42,868 nt of DNA from an uncultured Propionivibrio sp. (lineage in GTDB: Bacteria; Pseudomonadota; Gammaproteobacteria; Burkholderiales; Rhodocyclaceae): contig CALHZD010000023.1 of NCBI GenBank assembly GCA_938040985.1, forward strand, positions 1-42,868. Reading direction: 5' to 3'. Below the pieces are notes generated by a model. It was not told the origin of the DNA. It did not search any database and saw only the letters and a program-made list of their open reading frames with translations. Below, piece after piece: positions 7,673 to 16,268 of this stretch. Made by a program: the position numbers and the translations under genes. Numbering within the stretch: position 1 is the stretch's first letter; each line of letters starts with the position of its first letter.

Positions 7673-8515
7673 TCAAGTAGCGGATACCGCTGTTTGCATT
7701 CCTTCCAGCGCCTGCCAAACAGCCAGCGCATCTCGCGTTTCGGCCACGTCATGGACACGCAGGATGCGTGCACCGTGCTGTGCTGCCAGTAACGCAGCGG
7801 CAATGCTGGCGGGCATACGGTTTTCCACTTCGCGGCCGGTTATTGCTCCCAGCATTGATTTGCGCGACAGTCCGGCCAGCAAGGGCAGGCTATCCACCCT
7901 CAGTTCAGGCTGGCGGCGTAGCAGCTCAAGATTATGCGCAAGCGTTTTGCCGAAGCCAAAACCCGGGTCAAGCACCAAGCGATCGTCGGCAATACCGGCC
8001 GCGCGCGCGGCAATCACGCGCTCTTTTAAAAACGTGCGCACCTCACCAACAACATCGCCGTAAACCGGCGCCTGCTGCATGGTCAACGGCTCGCCTTGCA
8101 TGTGCATCAGGCATACGGCGCAATCGCTGGCAGCGACGGCTTCCAGCGCACCGGGCATACGCAAGGCGTAAATATCGTTAATCATTGAGGCGCCGGAGGC
8201 CAGCGCCGCGCGCATCACATCCGGCTTGTAGGTATCGACCGAAATCGGCACGCCGCAGTCGGTCAAGGCGTCCAGCACCGGCAGCAGGCGCGCCAGCTCG
8301 TCGGCGAGCGACACGGGCTGACAGCCCGGCCGCGATGATTCGGCGCCAATATCGAGCATGTCGGCGCCCACCGTGATTTGCCGCCAGGCATGTTCGACGG
8401 CGCGCGCCGTATCGTCTGCCCATCCATCCCCGGAAAATGAATCCGGCGTCAGGTTGACGATCCCCATGATCAGCGGGCGATCGAGCGAAAAAGAAAACCG
8501 GCCGCAACGCAACAT
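7673..8515 (-). CDS. folP: dihydropteroate synthase
   Basis: The enzyme condenses p-aminobenzoate with dihydropterin pyrophosphate in folate synthesis and is the sulfonamide target. The 280-residue TIM barrel shows the family signatures IMGIVNLTPDSFSGDG near the N-terminus and DIGAESSRPG. It also has DPGFGFGKT and LLAGLSRKSM, the pterin- and phosphate-binding loops. I chose the ATG at 8515 because GAGG lies 6 bases upstream; a GTG at 8527 is possible. It is the last gene of the rlmE-ftsH-folP series, but a terminator stands between ftsH and folP. In most relatives glmM follows; here the accessory segment begins instead. Confidence 0.96.
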   Translation of the reverse strand: MLRCGRFSFSLDRPLIMGIVNLTPDSFSGDGWADDTARAVEHAWRQITVGADMLDIGAESSRPGCQPVSLADELARLLPVLDALTDCGVPISVDTYKPDVMRAALASGASMINDIYALRMPGALEAVAASDCAVCLMHMQGEPLTMQQAPVYGDVVGEVRTFLKERVIAARAAGIADDRLVLDPGFGFGKTLAHNLELLRRQPELRVDSLPLLAGLSRKSMLGAITGREVENRMPASIAAALLAAQHGARILRVHDVAETRDALAVWQALEGMQTAVSAT

Positions 8516-8528
8516 GCCAAACCTCACT

Positions 8529-8562
8529 CAAAAAAAGAAAACGGGAAAGCCGCCTTTCCCGT
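8529..8562 (-). terminator. Rho-independent terminator between ftsH and folP
   Basis: On the minus strand ACGGGAAAG pairs with CTTTCCCGT over nine bases around a 4-base loop, followed by a T-rich tract interrupted by one C. It lies about 120 bases after the ftsH stop. It ends only 13 bases before the folP start, leaving no room for a separate folP promoter downstream of it. Confidence 0.85.
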
Positions 8563-8684
8563 CATGTATTTCAAGCATTCCGAATTTTCGGAATTATCCC
8601 GATCCTGCCCCGCCGCTTTTCGATGACACCCATCCAAATGACCGCCATGCGGAAGGGCAAAAACGTCCTGCCTGCCGAATATTC

Positions 8685-10568
8685 TCAGGCGGTGGCTTCC
8701 GTCGTAGGGGCGGCGTCGGGCGGTGGCGCTTTGGGCGACTCGGCGTTGGTATTTGTCTGCGATGGCTTGGGCGGGCGTGGCGTCCGGCCAGCCATGATGT
8801 CCTCGATCTGCTCAATATCGATGGTTTCCCAATCGAGCAACGCCTGCGTCATCGCCTCGACCTTATCCCGATGCTCTTCCAGCAGATTCACGGCGCGACC
8901 GTACTGCTCATCGACGATGCGGCGAATTTCGGCATCGACTTTTTGCATCGTCGCTTCCGAAACATTTTTGTGCTGCGTCACCGACCGGCCGAGGAATACC
9001 TCGTTTTCGTTCTCGCCGTACACCATAACGCCCAGATCGGACATGCCATAGCGCGTCACCATGTCGCGCGCCATCTGCGTTGCACGCTCGAAGTCATTGG
9101 AAGCGCCGGTCGAAATATCATCGGCAAAAATTTCCTCCGCCGCACGACCGCCGAACAGCATACAAATCTGCGCCAGCATCTGCTCGCGATAAAGGCTGAA
9201 GCGGTCGTGCTCGGGCAGCGACCAGGTCACGCCCAGCGCGCGACCGCGCGGGATCACCGTGACTTTGTGCACCGGATCGCACCCCGGCAACAGCGAACCG
9301 ATAATGGCGTGGCCCGATTCGTGATACGCGGTTTTCTTTTTATCCTCCGGCGTGATGATCATCGACTTACGCTCGGCGCCCATGAAGATTTTGTCCTTGG
9401 CTTTTTCAAAATCTTCCATATCGACAAGGCGCTTGTTGCCGCGCGCGGCGAACAGCGCCGCTTCGTTGACCAGATTGGCCAGATCGGCACCCGACATCCC
9501 CGGCGTGCCGCGCGCCAGAATATCGGCCCTGACATCCGGCGCCAGCGGCACTTTGCGCATATGCACATTCAGAATCTGCTCGCGGCCGCGAATATCCGGC
9601 AGCGGCACGACGACCTGGCGGTCGAAGCGTCCGGGCCGCATCAGCGCCGGATCGAGCACATCCGGACGGTTCGTAGCAGCAATGACGATAATACCGGTCT
9701 GCCCCTCAAAGCCGTCCATCTCGACGAGCATCTGGTTCAGCGTCTGTTCCCGCTCATCATTACCGCCGCCCAGTCCGGCGCCGCGGTGGCGACCGACGGC
9801 ATCCAGTTCGTCAATGAAGATAATGCAGGGTGCGTGTTTTTTGGCATTCTCGAACATATCGCGTACACGCGCGGCGCCGACGCCGACGAACATTTCAACG
9901 AAATCGGAACCGGAAATCGAGAAAAACGGGACTTTCGCCTCGCCGGCAATCGCCTTGGCCAACAACGTTTTGCCCGTCCCCGGACTACCGACAAGCAGCA
10001 CGCCTTTGGGAATGCGGCCGCCGAGCTTCTGAAACTTGGACGGATCGCGCAGGAAATCGACCAGTTCGGAAACCTCCTCCTTGGCCTCATCACACCCGGC
10101 GACGTCGGCGAAGGTCACGCTGTTGTTTGAGCCATCAAGCAGGCGCGCCTTGCTTTTGCCGAACGAGAAGGCGCCGCCCTTGCCGCCGCCCTGCATCTGG
10201 CGCATGAAAAACACCCAGACGCCAATCAGCAACAGCATCGGGAACCAGCTGACAAACACGCTCACCAGGAAGGACTGTTCTTCCTCCGGCCGCGCCTCGA
10301 CCTTGACGCCGTGCTTGAGCATGTCCGACACCATCCACAGGTCCGCCGGCGCATAGGAAGTCACCTTGCGGCCGTCGTTGAGCGTCCCCTTGAGCGTGCG
10401 TCCTTCAATGACGACCTTGTTGACGTTGCCATTGGCGACCTCGCCCATGAATTGCGAATACTCCATCGACGGCTGCGGCGTCTGGCGCGTATTGAACTGA
10501 TTGAACACCGTCATCAGCACCACGCCGATCACCAGCCAGACCGCCATATTCTTGAACATGTTATTCAA
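8685..10568 (-). CDS. ftsH: ATP-dependent zinc metalloprotease FtsH
   Basis: This 627-residue inner-membrane AAA protease degrades misassembled membrane proteins and short-lived regulators. Two transmembrane helices (about residues 8-24 and 102-122) flank a periplasmic domain. The AAA module has Walker A GSPGTGKT, Walker B IIFIDELD and the second-region-of-homology arginines in RPGRFDR. The pore loop MFVGVGAARVR is present. The zinc motif HESGH marks the C-terminal peptidase. The proline/threonine-rich tail after TPRPPKPSQ is low complexity. Start MNNMFKNMAVW fits the family. It lies downstream of rlmE in the same direction, as in many proteobacteria. Confidence 0.97.
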   Translation of the reverse strand: MNNMFKNMAVWLVIGVVLMTVFNQFNTRQTPQPSMEYSQFMGEVANGNVNKVVIEGRTLKGTLNDGRKVTSYAPADLWMVSDMLKHGVKVEARPEEEQSFLVSVFVSWFPMLLLIGVWVFFMRQMQGGGKGGAFSFGKSKARLLDGSNNSVTFADVAGCDEAKEEVSELVDFLRDPSKFQKLGGRIPKGVLLVGSPGTGKTLLAKAIAGEAKVPFFSISGSDFVEMFVGVGAARVRDMFENAKKHAPCIIFIDELDAVGRHRGAGLGGGNDEREQTLNQMLVEMDGFEGQTGIIVIAATNRPDVLDPALMRPGRFDRQVVVPLPDIRGREQILNVHMRKVPLAPDVRADILARGTPGMSGADLANLVNEAALFAARGNKRLVDMEDFEKAKDKIFMGAERKSMIITPEDKKKTAYHESGHAIIGSLLPGCDPVHKVTVIPRGRALGVTWSLPEHDRFSLYREQMLAQICMLFGGRAAEEIFADDISTGASNDFERATQMARDMVTRYGMSDLGVMVYGENENEVFLGRSVTQHKNVSEATMQKVDAEIRRIVDEQYGRAVNLLEEHRDKVEAMTQALLDWETIDIEQIEDIMAGRTPRPPKPSQTNTNAESPKAPPPDAAPTTEATA

Positions 10569-10715
10569 AGCGTAACCTCATGCAAGTCCCATATATATCT
10601 CATGCAGATGCTTCCATCGGGCAGAAAGCAGCATGTCGAATTGTATAACGTCCCTGCCTTTTTGGCAGAACCATTCACGCGCAGACAAGGAAGCCCGCCT
10701 GGCCTGCGGGCCATT

Positions 10716-11342
10716 TCAACTGGCTTTCAGCAAGCCTTTGCCCAGCAAATACACTTCGGCGCTCCGATCGCGGGAAGCTTCCGGTTTGCGCGTCATTACG
10801 CTGCGAAAACGCCCGCGCATGGCACGTACAAAATCCTCGTAACCATAACCTTGAAACATTTTGATCAAAAACGCGCCGTCCGTTTTCAGCCAGCAGAGGG
10901 CAAAATCCAGCGCCATTTCCGCCAGCGCCGCCATGCGCGCCTGGTCGGCGACGGCAATACCTGAAATATTGGGCGCCATATCGGAAAGAACAAGCCCTGC
11001 CCGTTCGCCGGCAAGCAAAGCTTCAAGCCGCGCCAGCGTATCCGCATTGCCAAAGTCACCGCGAATGAAATCGACACCAGGCAGCGACGCCATCTCCAGC
11101 AGATCGAGCGCGACAATGCGCCCGTTCCCCCGCAGGCGCTGAACCGCAAGCTGCGACCAGCCGCCGGGCGCTGCGCCAAGATCGACGATCGTTTCGCCCG
11201 GTCGGATCAAATGATCGCGGTCATCAATCTCCATCAGCTTGAACGCGGCGCGGGAACGCCAACCTTCCGCCTTGGCGCGCTGCACGAAAACGTCAGTGAC
11301 GTGTTCATGCATCCATGCCTTGCCGCTTTTCGTCCGCTTCAT
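10716..11342 (-). CDS. rlmE: 23S rRNA 2'-O-ribose U2552 methyltransferase RlmE
   Basis: RlmE (RrmJ/FtsJ) methylates U2552 in the A-loop of 23S rRNA, a late step in 50S assembly. The 208-residue length matches E. coli (209). The SAM-binding motif VDLGAAPGGWSQ is present. So are the K-D-K-E catalytic residues, in the contexts RAAFKL, LSDMAPN, FLIKMFQG and SAEVYLL. The start MKRTKSGKAW fits. It is transcribed toward ftsH, with a 147-base gap, and divergently from yhbY. Confidence 0.96.
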   Translation of the reverse strand: MKRTKSGKAWMHEHVTDVFVQRAKAEGWRSRAAFKLMEIDDRDHLIRPGETIVDLGAAPGGWSQLAVQRLRGNGRIVALDLLEMASLPGVDFIRGDFGNADTLARLEALLAGERAGLVLSDMAPNISGIAVADQARMAALAEMALDFALCWLKTDGAFLIKMFQGYGYEDFVRAMRGRFRSVMTRKPEASRDRSAEVYLLGKGLLKAS

Positions 11343-11449
11343 CGTACAAACCCGTTAGAATCCGTTTTTCAGCGTTTTACGTTTCACTTTTTTCACTTTG
11401 CCCGACGTTTTCATCCCACCAGCAACACCAAGCAAACACCCGACACCGA

Positions 11450-11812
11450 ATGCCCACACTCGAAATCAATGCGGAACAACGCCGCGCACTGCGCGCCCGC
11501 GCCCACGGACTGGCGCCCGTCGTCGCCATCAGCCAGAACGGCCTATCTGCAGCCGTTCTACGCGAAATCGCGCGCAGCCTCGACAGCCACGAACTGATCA
11601 AAATCCGCGTATTCAACGACAACCACGCAGAACGCGACGCCTATCTGGCGGCGATCTGCGCACAGCTCAACGCCGCGCCGGTGCAGCACATCGGCAAACT
11701 GCTCGTCGTTTGGCGGCCTGCGCCGGACGACGAAAAGAATGCCCAATCGCCGCAACGGCGCTCTGCGCACCGCCGCAGCGCCCCGCACAAAACAAAACGC
11801 AGCTACCAGTGA
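11450..11812 (+). CDS. yhbY: YhbY/CRM-domain RNA-binding protein
   Basis: This 120-residue protein carries a CRS1-YhbY (CRM) domain, which binds pre-50S ribosomal particles. The fold signature is clear: LRARAHGLAPVVAISQNGLS, with the GLxPVVxIGxxGL-type loop, then the helix SLDSHELIKIRV. It is longer than the usual ~97 residues because of a basic arginine/serine/histidine C-terminal tail. The ATG at 11450 (MPTLEINAEQRRAL) is the family start; the frame is open further upstream but unsupported. The rlmE-yhbY divergent pair with greA next door is a common proteobacterial arrangement. Confidence 0.92.
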   Translation: MPTLEINAEQRRALRARAHGLAPVVAISQNGLSAAVLREIARSLDSHELIKIRVFNDNHAERDAYLAAICAQLNAAPVQHIGKLLVVWRPAPDDEKNAQSPQRRSAHRRSAPHKTKRSYQ

Positions 11813-11875
11813 CTGGACAAGGACCGCCGCGCCTGAACCTCGGTATTCAGCAATGCCCTCTTCCCGCCGGGCAGA

Positions 11876-12352
11876 CTACTCGTAACGAATGTCTAGCAGC
11901 TCGTACTCGCGCAAGCCGCCCGGCGCCTGCACCTGGGCAATATCGCCGACGGATTTGCCGATCAAGGCGCGGGCGATCGGTGAGTTGATCGAAATCTTGC
12001 CGGCCTTGATCTCCGCCTCATCCTCGCCGACGATCTGATAGGTCGCCTGCTCGCCGGACTCCTGATCCTCAACATCGACCGTCGCCCCGAAAACGCAGCG
12101 CCCCTCGGCATCGAGCAATGCCGGATCGATGATCTGCGCGCGCGCCAGTTTGGACTCGATTTCCGCAATCCGCCCCTCGATGAATCCCTGACGTTCCTTG
12201 GCCGCATCGTACTCGGCATTTTCGGACAGATCGCCGTAGGAGCGCGCCTCGGCAATCGCTGCAATCACATTCGGCCGATCAACGGTCTTGAGCCGATGCA
12301 GTTCGACGCGAAGCTGCTCGGCGCCGCGCAAGGTCAATGGAGTTTTACTCAT
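11876..12352 (-). CDS. greA: transcription elongation factor GreA
   Basis: GreA rescues backtracked RNA polymerase by stimulating transcript cleavage. The 158-residue length is standard. The N-terminal coiled coil carries the catalytic acidic tip in ARSYGDLSENAEYDAAKERQ. The C-terminal FKBP-like domain contains SPIARALIGKSVGD. The ATG at 12352 (MSKTPLTLRG) is used; the frame upstream adds 13 unsupported residues. It lies 66 bases downstream of carB and is probably part of the carA-carB transcript. It is convergent with yhbY. Confidence 0.97.
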   Translation of the reverse strand: MSKTPLTLRGAEQLRVELHRLKTVDRPNVIAAIAEARSYGDLSENAEYDAAKERQGFIEGRIAEIESKLARAQIIDPALLDAEGRCVFGATVDVEDQESGEQATYQIVGEDEAEIKAGKISINSPIARALIGKSVGDIAQVQAPGGLREYELLDIRYE

Positions 12353-12418
12353 AGATCTTTCATCCAAAAAGCAAACTGCCGGCCCGCGCACGGCGGAAAC
12401 CGGCAGCCGGGCAGTTAA

Positions 12419-15400
12419 TCAAACGATCTGCGCGTGCAGATCCTGGAGAGAATAAATCGTCAGGCCGCCGCCATTCTTGATTCCTTCCGCCGCCGCCTCG
12501 GCGCCCCAGATCGTCGTATAAAGCGTAACGCGGGCAGCCTGAGCGGAAACGCGGATGACGCGCGAATCATTGATCGCCTTGCGCTTCTCCTCGACGGTAT
12601 TGATGATCAGCGCGATCTCGTCGTTCTTGATCATATCGACGATATGCGGCCGCCCTTCCGTCACCTTGTTGACCGTCGTGACCGGTATGCCCGCCGCTGC
12701 AATCGCCGCCGCCGTGCCGCGCGTGGCCAGCAGCTGGAAGCCGCTTGCATGCAGATCGCGCGCCACGTCCACCGCTTTATCCTTGTCGGAGTCCCTGACG
12801 CTGATGAACGCCTTGCCCTGATCCGGCAGACGCACATGGGTCGCCAACTGGCTTTTGACGAAGGCTTCCGCAAAGGTTTTGCCGACGCCCATCACCTCGC
12901 CGGTCGACTTCATTTCCGGGCCAAGAATGGTGTCGACGCCAGGAAATTTGTTGAACGGAAAAACGGCTTCCTTGACCGAAAAATACGGGGGAATCACCTC
13001 ATGCACGACACCTTGTTCAGCCAGCGACTTGCCCGCCATGCAGCGCGCGGCAATCTTGGCCAGCGGCAGCCCCGTTGCTTTGGAAACAAAGGGCACGGTA
13101 CGCGAAGCGCGCGGATTGACTTCGAGCACATAAACCGTTTCGCCCTGAATGGCAAACTGGACATTCATCAGTCCGCATACATTCAGTCCCTTGGCCATCA
13201 ACCGGGTCTGACGGCGCAGCTCATCCTGGATTTCCGGCGACAGTGAATAAGGCGGCAACGAACAGGCCGAATCGCCCGAATGCACCCCCGCCTGTTCGAT
13301 ATGCTCCATGACGCCGCCGATGATGACTTCTTTCCCGTCGGAAAGCGCGTCAACATCGACTTCCACGGCATCATTGAGAAAATGGTCGAGCAAAACCGGC
13401 GAATCGTTCGACACCTTGACGGCCTCGCGCATATAGCGCTCCAGATCGCGCGGTTCATGCACGATTTCCATGGCGCGCCCGCCCAGCACATAGGAAGGGC
13501 GAACGACGAGCGGATAGCCGATTTCCCCGGCCAGACGCAAGGCGTCCGCCTCGGTGCGCGCCGTGCGGTTAGGTGGCTGTTTCAGGCCAAGATCATTGAG
13601 CAGCCGCTGAAAGCGCTCGCGGTCTTCCGCCGCATCGATCATGTCCGGTGAGGTACCGATGATCGGCACCCCGTTGGCCTCAAGATCACGCGCCAGCTTG
13701 AGCGGCGTCTGCCCGCCAAACTGGACGATGACGCCCGTCGGCTTTTCGATAGCGACGATTTCGAGCACATCCTCCAGCGTCAGCGGCTCAAAATACAGGC
13801 GGTCCGACGTATCGTAGTCGGTCGATACCGTTTCCGGATTGCAGTTGACCATAATCGTTTCATAGCCATCCTCGCGCATGGCCAGCGCCGCATGTACGCA
13901 GCAGTAATCGAACTCGATCCCTTGACCGATACGGTTCGGCCCGCCGCCAAGCACCATGATTTTCTTCCGGTGACTCGGCATAGCCTCGCACTCCTCTTCG
14001 TAAGTCGAGTACATATAGGCGGTGCCCGTCGCAAACTCGGCCGCGCAGGTATCGACGCGCTTATAGACCGGACGGATGCCGAGCAGGTGGCGGCGCGCCC
14101 GCACCTGCCCTTCGCTCGTATGCAGCAGGCGCGCCAGGCGGCGGTCGGAAAACCCTTTGCGCTTGAGTTCCCGCAGCGTCGGCGCGTCGATGTCGTTGAG
14201 CTTCATGTCGTCAAGCAGCATCTCGATGCGCACGATGTCCTCGATCTGTGCCAGGAACCACGGATCGATATGCGTAAGCTGGTGCACTTCATCAAGAGTA
14301 AAGCCGTTTTCAAAGGCATCGCCCACGTACCAGATGCGCTCCGGCCCCGGTTCGCCCAGTTCTTTCTCCAGTTCCTCGCGGTCGGTTGTGTGCTGATTCA
14401 TGCCGTCGACGCCGACTTCCAGCCCGCGCAAGGCCTTCTGGAAAGCTTCCTGGAACGTGCGGCCAATGGCCATGACTTCGCCGACGGACTTCATCTGCGT
14501 ACCTAAACGCGAATTGGCCGTCGGGAATTTCTCGAAAGCAAAACGCGGCACCTTGATGACGACATAGTCGATCGCCGGTTCAAACGAGGCCGGCGTCTTG
14601 CCGCCGGTGATTTCATTGGCCAGTTCGTCGAGCGTATAACCGACCGCCAGCTTGGCCGCTATTTTGGCGATGGGAAAGCCGGTCGCCTTGGAGGCCAGCG
14701 CCGAGGAGCGCGAAACGCGCGGATTCATTTCGATGACGATGATGCGCCCGTCCTTCGGGCTGACGGCGAACTGGACGTTCGAGCCGCCGGTATCGACGCC
14801 GATCTCGCGCAGGATAGCGATCGAGGCGTTGCGGATGAGCTGGTATTCCTTGTCGGTCAGCGTCTGCGCCGGCGCGACGGTGATCGAGTCGCCGGTATGC
14901 ACGCCCATCGGGTCGAGATTTTCGATCGAGCAGACGATGATGCAGTTGTCTTTCTTGTCGCGCACCACCTCCATCTCAATTTCTTTCCAGCCGATCAGGG
15001 ACTCCTCGATGAGCAGTTCGTGCGCCGGGCTGGCCTCAAAACCACGTTTGCAAACCGCCAGAAACTCCTCCTGGTTGTAGGCAATACCGCCGCCCGTGCC
15101 GCCAAGCGTAAAGGAAGGGCGAATGATTACGGGGAAGCCGATCGTCGCCTGGATTTCCTGCGCCTCGGCCATCGAGTGGGCAACGCCGGAACGCGCCGAC
15201 TCCAGGCCGATGTTCGTCATCGCCGCCTTGAATTTCTGGCGATCCTCGGCTTTTTCGATGGCATCGGCGCGGGCGCCGATCATTTCGACGCCGTATTTTT
15301 CCAGCACGCCGTGGCGCGCCAGATCGAGGGCGCAATTGAGCGCCGTTTGCCCGCCCATCGTCGGCAGCAGCGCATCCGGGCGCTCTTTTTCGATGATTTT

Positions 15401-15625
15401 TTCCAGAACCTGCCAAGTAATCGGCTCGATGTAGGTCGCATCGGCCATTTCCGGGTCGGTCATGATCGTCGCCGGGTTGGAATTGACGAGGATGACGCGA
15501 TAGCCCTCCTCGCGCAGCGCCTTGCACGCCTGCACGCCGGAGTAGTCGAATTCGCACGCCTGGCCGATGACGATGGGGCCGGCGCCGATGATAAGGATGG
15601 ATTGAAGGTCGGTTCTTTTAGGCAT
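12419..15625 (-). CDS. carB: carbamoyl-phosphate synthase large subunit
   Basis: This 1068-residue ATP-grasp enzyme makes carbamoyl phosphate for arginine and pyrimidine synthesis from bicarbonate, ammonia channelled from CarA, and two ATP. Both synthetase halves are complete. The first begins SILIIGAGPIVIGQACEFDY and has the PSFTLGGTGGG ATP loop. The second begins KIMVLGGGPNRIGQGIEFDY and has PSYVLGGRAME. The C-terminal MGS-like allosteric domain ends in GGLTIYSLQDLHAQ. The length is typical (E. coli 1073). It follows carA and a 120-residue unknown gene in the same direction. Confidence 0.98.
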   Translation of the reverse strand: MPKRTDLQSILIIGAGPIVIGQACEFDYSGVQACKALREEGYRVILVNSNPATIMTDPEMADATYIEPITWQVLEKIIEKERPDALLPTMGGQTALNCALDLARHGVLEKYGVEMIGARADAIEKAEDRQKFKAAMTNIGLESARSGVAHSMAEAQEIQATIGFPVIIRPSFTLGGTGGGIAYNQEEFLAVCKRGFEASPAHELLIEESLIGWKEIEMEVVRDKKDNCIIVCSIENLDPMGVHTGDSITVAPAQTLTDKEYQLIRNASIAILREIGVDTGGSNVQFAVSPKDGRIIVIEMNPRVSRSSALASKATGFPIAKIAAKLAVGYTLDELANEITGGKTPASFEPAIDYVVIKVPRFAFEKFPTANSRLGTQMKSVGEVMAIGRTFQEAFQKALRGLEVGVDGMNQHTTDREELEKELGEPGPERIWYVGDAFENGFTLDEVHQLTHIDPWFLAQIEDIVRIEMLLDDMKLNDIDAPTLRELKRKGFSDRRLARLLHTSEGQVRARRHLLGIRPVYKRVDTCAAEFATGTAYMYSTYEEECEAMPSHRKKIMVLGGGPNRIGQGIEFDYCCVHAALAMREDGYETIMVNCNPETVSTDYDTSDRLYFEPLTLEDVLEIVAIEKPTGVIVQFGGQTPLKLARDLEANGVPIIGTSPDMIDAAEDRERFQRLLNDLGLKQPPNRTARTEADALRLAGEIGYPLVVRPSYVLGGRAMEIVHEPRDLERYMREAVKVSNDSPVLLDHFLNDAVEVDVDALSDGKEVIIGGVMEHIEQAGVHSGDSACSLPPYSLSPEIQDELRRQTRLMAKGLNVCGLMNVQFAIQGETVYVLEVNPRASRTVPFVSKATGLPLAKIAARCMAGKSLAEQGVVHEVIPPYFSVKEAVFPFNKFPGVDTILGPEMKSTGEVMGVGKTFAEAFVKSQLATHVRLPDQGKAFISVRDSDKDKAVDVARDLHASGFQLLATRGTAAAIAAAGIPVTTVNKVTEGRPHIVDMIKNDEIALIINTVEEKRKAINDSRVIRVSAQAARVTLYTTIWGAEAAAEGIKNGGGLTIYSLQDLHAQIV

Positions 15626-15713
15626 CGTTCTGGATTCTGAAAAGCGGCGACACGCGCCGCGTCAAGTCAGTCAAACACTTACTCACACCACACACATTTG
15701 AAAATCGTCAATC

Positions 15714-15733
15714 GCCCGCTGAAAATGGCGGGC
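15714..15733. terminator. hairpin between the 120-residue gene and carB
   Basis: GCCCGC (15714-15719) pairs with GCGGGC (15728-15733) around an 8-base AT-rich loop. On the minus strand only a weak T-containing stretch follows. It may attenuate or process the carA-carB transcript. The 240-base gap is otherwise GC-rich with short inverted repeats and no gene. Confidence 0.35.
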
Positions 15734-15866
15734 AGTCATGGGCGTGCGGAAAAGGCGCCGCACAGCCCGCCGCCGCGCTATCGGCGGCAAAAAACCGGCG
15801 CGCGTCGACGTCGCGCAACATCGCGCCCTCTCGTACCCTCTCGCGCCACAGCGTACCGTTCCGGCC

Positions 15867-16229
15867 TCACCCATGCCGGTTACGGTCGAGCTTGTCGATC
15901 AGCGCCTGCGCACGTTCCGGCGGCATGTTTTTCTGCATCAATTGCAACAGGCCGTCCCCTTCGACGATGGGGCGCAGCACTTCGATTTCAGCCTCGTAAA
16001 ACTTTACGTCCCAGGCCGCCAATTCATTGTTGAACGTTTCATCGTCCCAGGTCTTGCCTTTGGCCAGCAGGGTAATCAGCGGCATGGCCTTGTTGCCGAT
16101 AAAAGCCTTTTTGTAAGGCTTTTGCGCCCAGCGGCTGGAGAACCATTCCCGATATTGCGGCGCAAGCGTCAGCATGCGCTTGGCAATGGCTCTTTCCAAC
16201 GGCGCCTGGGGAAATTTGTAGAGTTTCAT
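15867..16229 (-). CDS. conserved-looking hypothetical protein between carA and carB
   Basis: This is a 120-residue soluble, lysine- and tryptophan-rich protein starting MKLYKFPQAPLERAIAKRML. It has no signal peptide, membrane segment or domain I recognise. The C-terminal half is helical (PPERAQALIDKLDRNRHG). It lies 39 bases after the carA stop and 241 bases before carB, all in one direction, so it should be co-transcribed with the carbamoyl-phosphate synthase subunits. Codon use resembles its neighbours. A role linked to CarAB is a guess from position only. Confidence 0.7.
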   Translation of the reverse strand: MKLYKFPQAPLERAIAKRMLTLAPQYREWFSSRWAQKPYKKAFIGNKAMPLITLLAKGKTWDDETFNNELAAWDVKFYEAEIEVLRPIVEGDGLLQLMQKNMPPERAQALIDKLDRNRHG

Positions 16230-16268
16230 GACCGTATTCCTTACTTGAGGGATATCACACTATTCACA

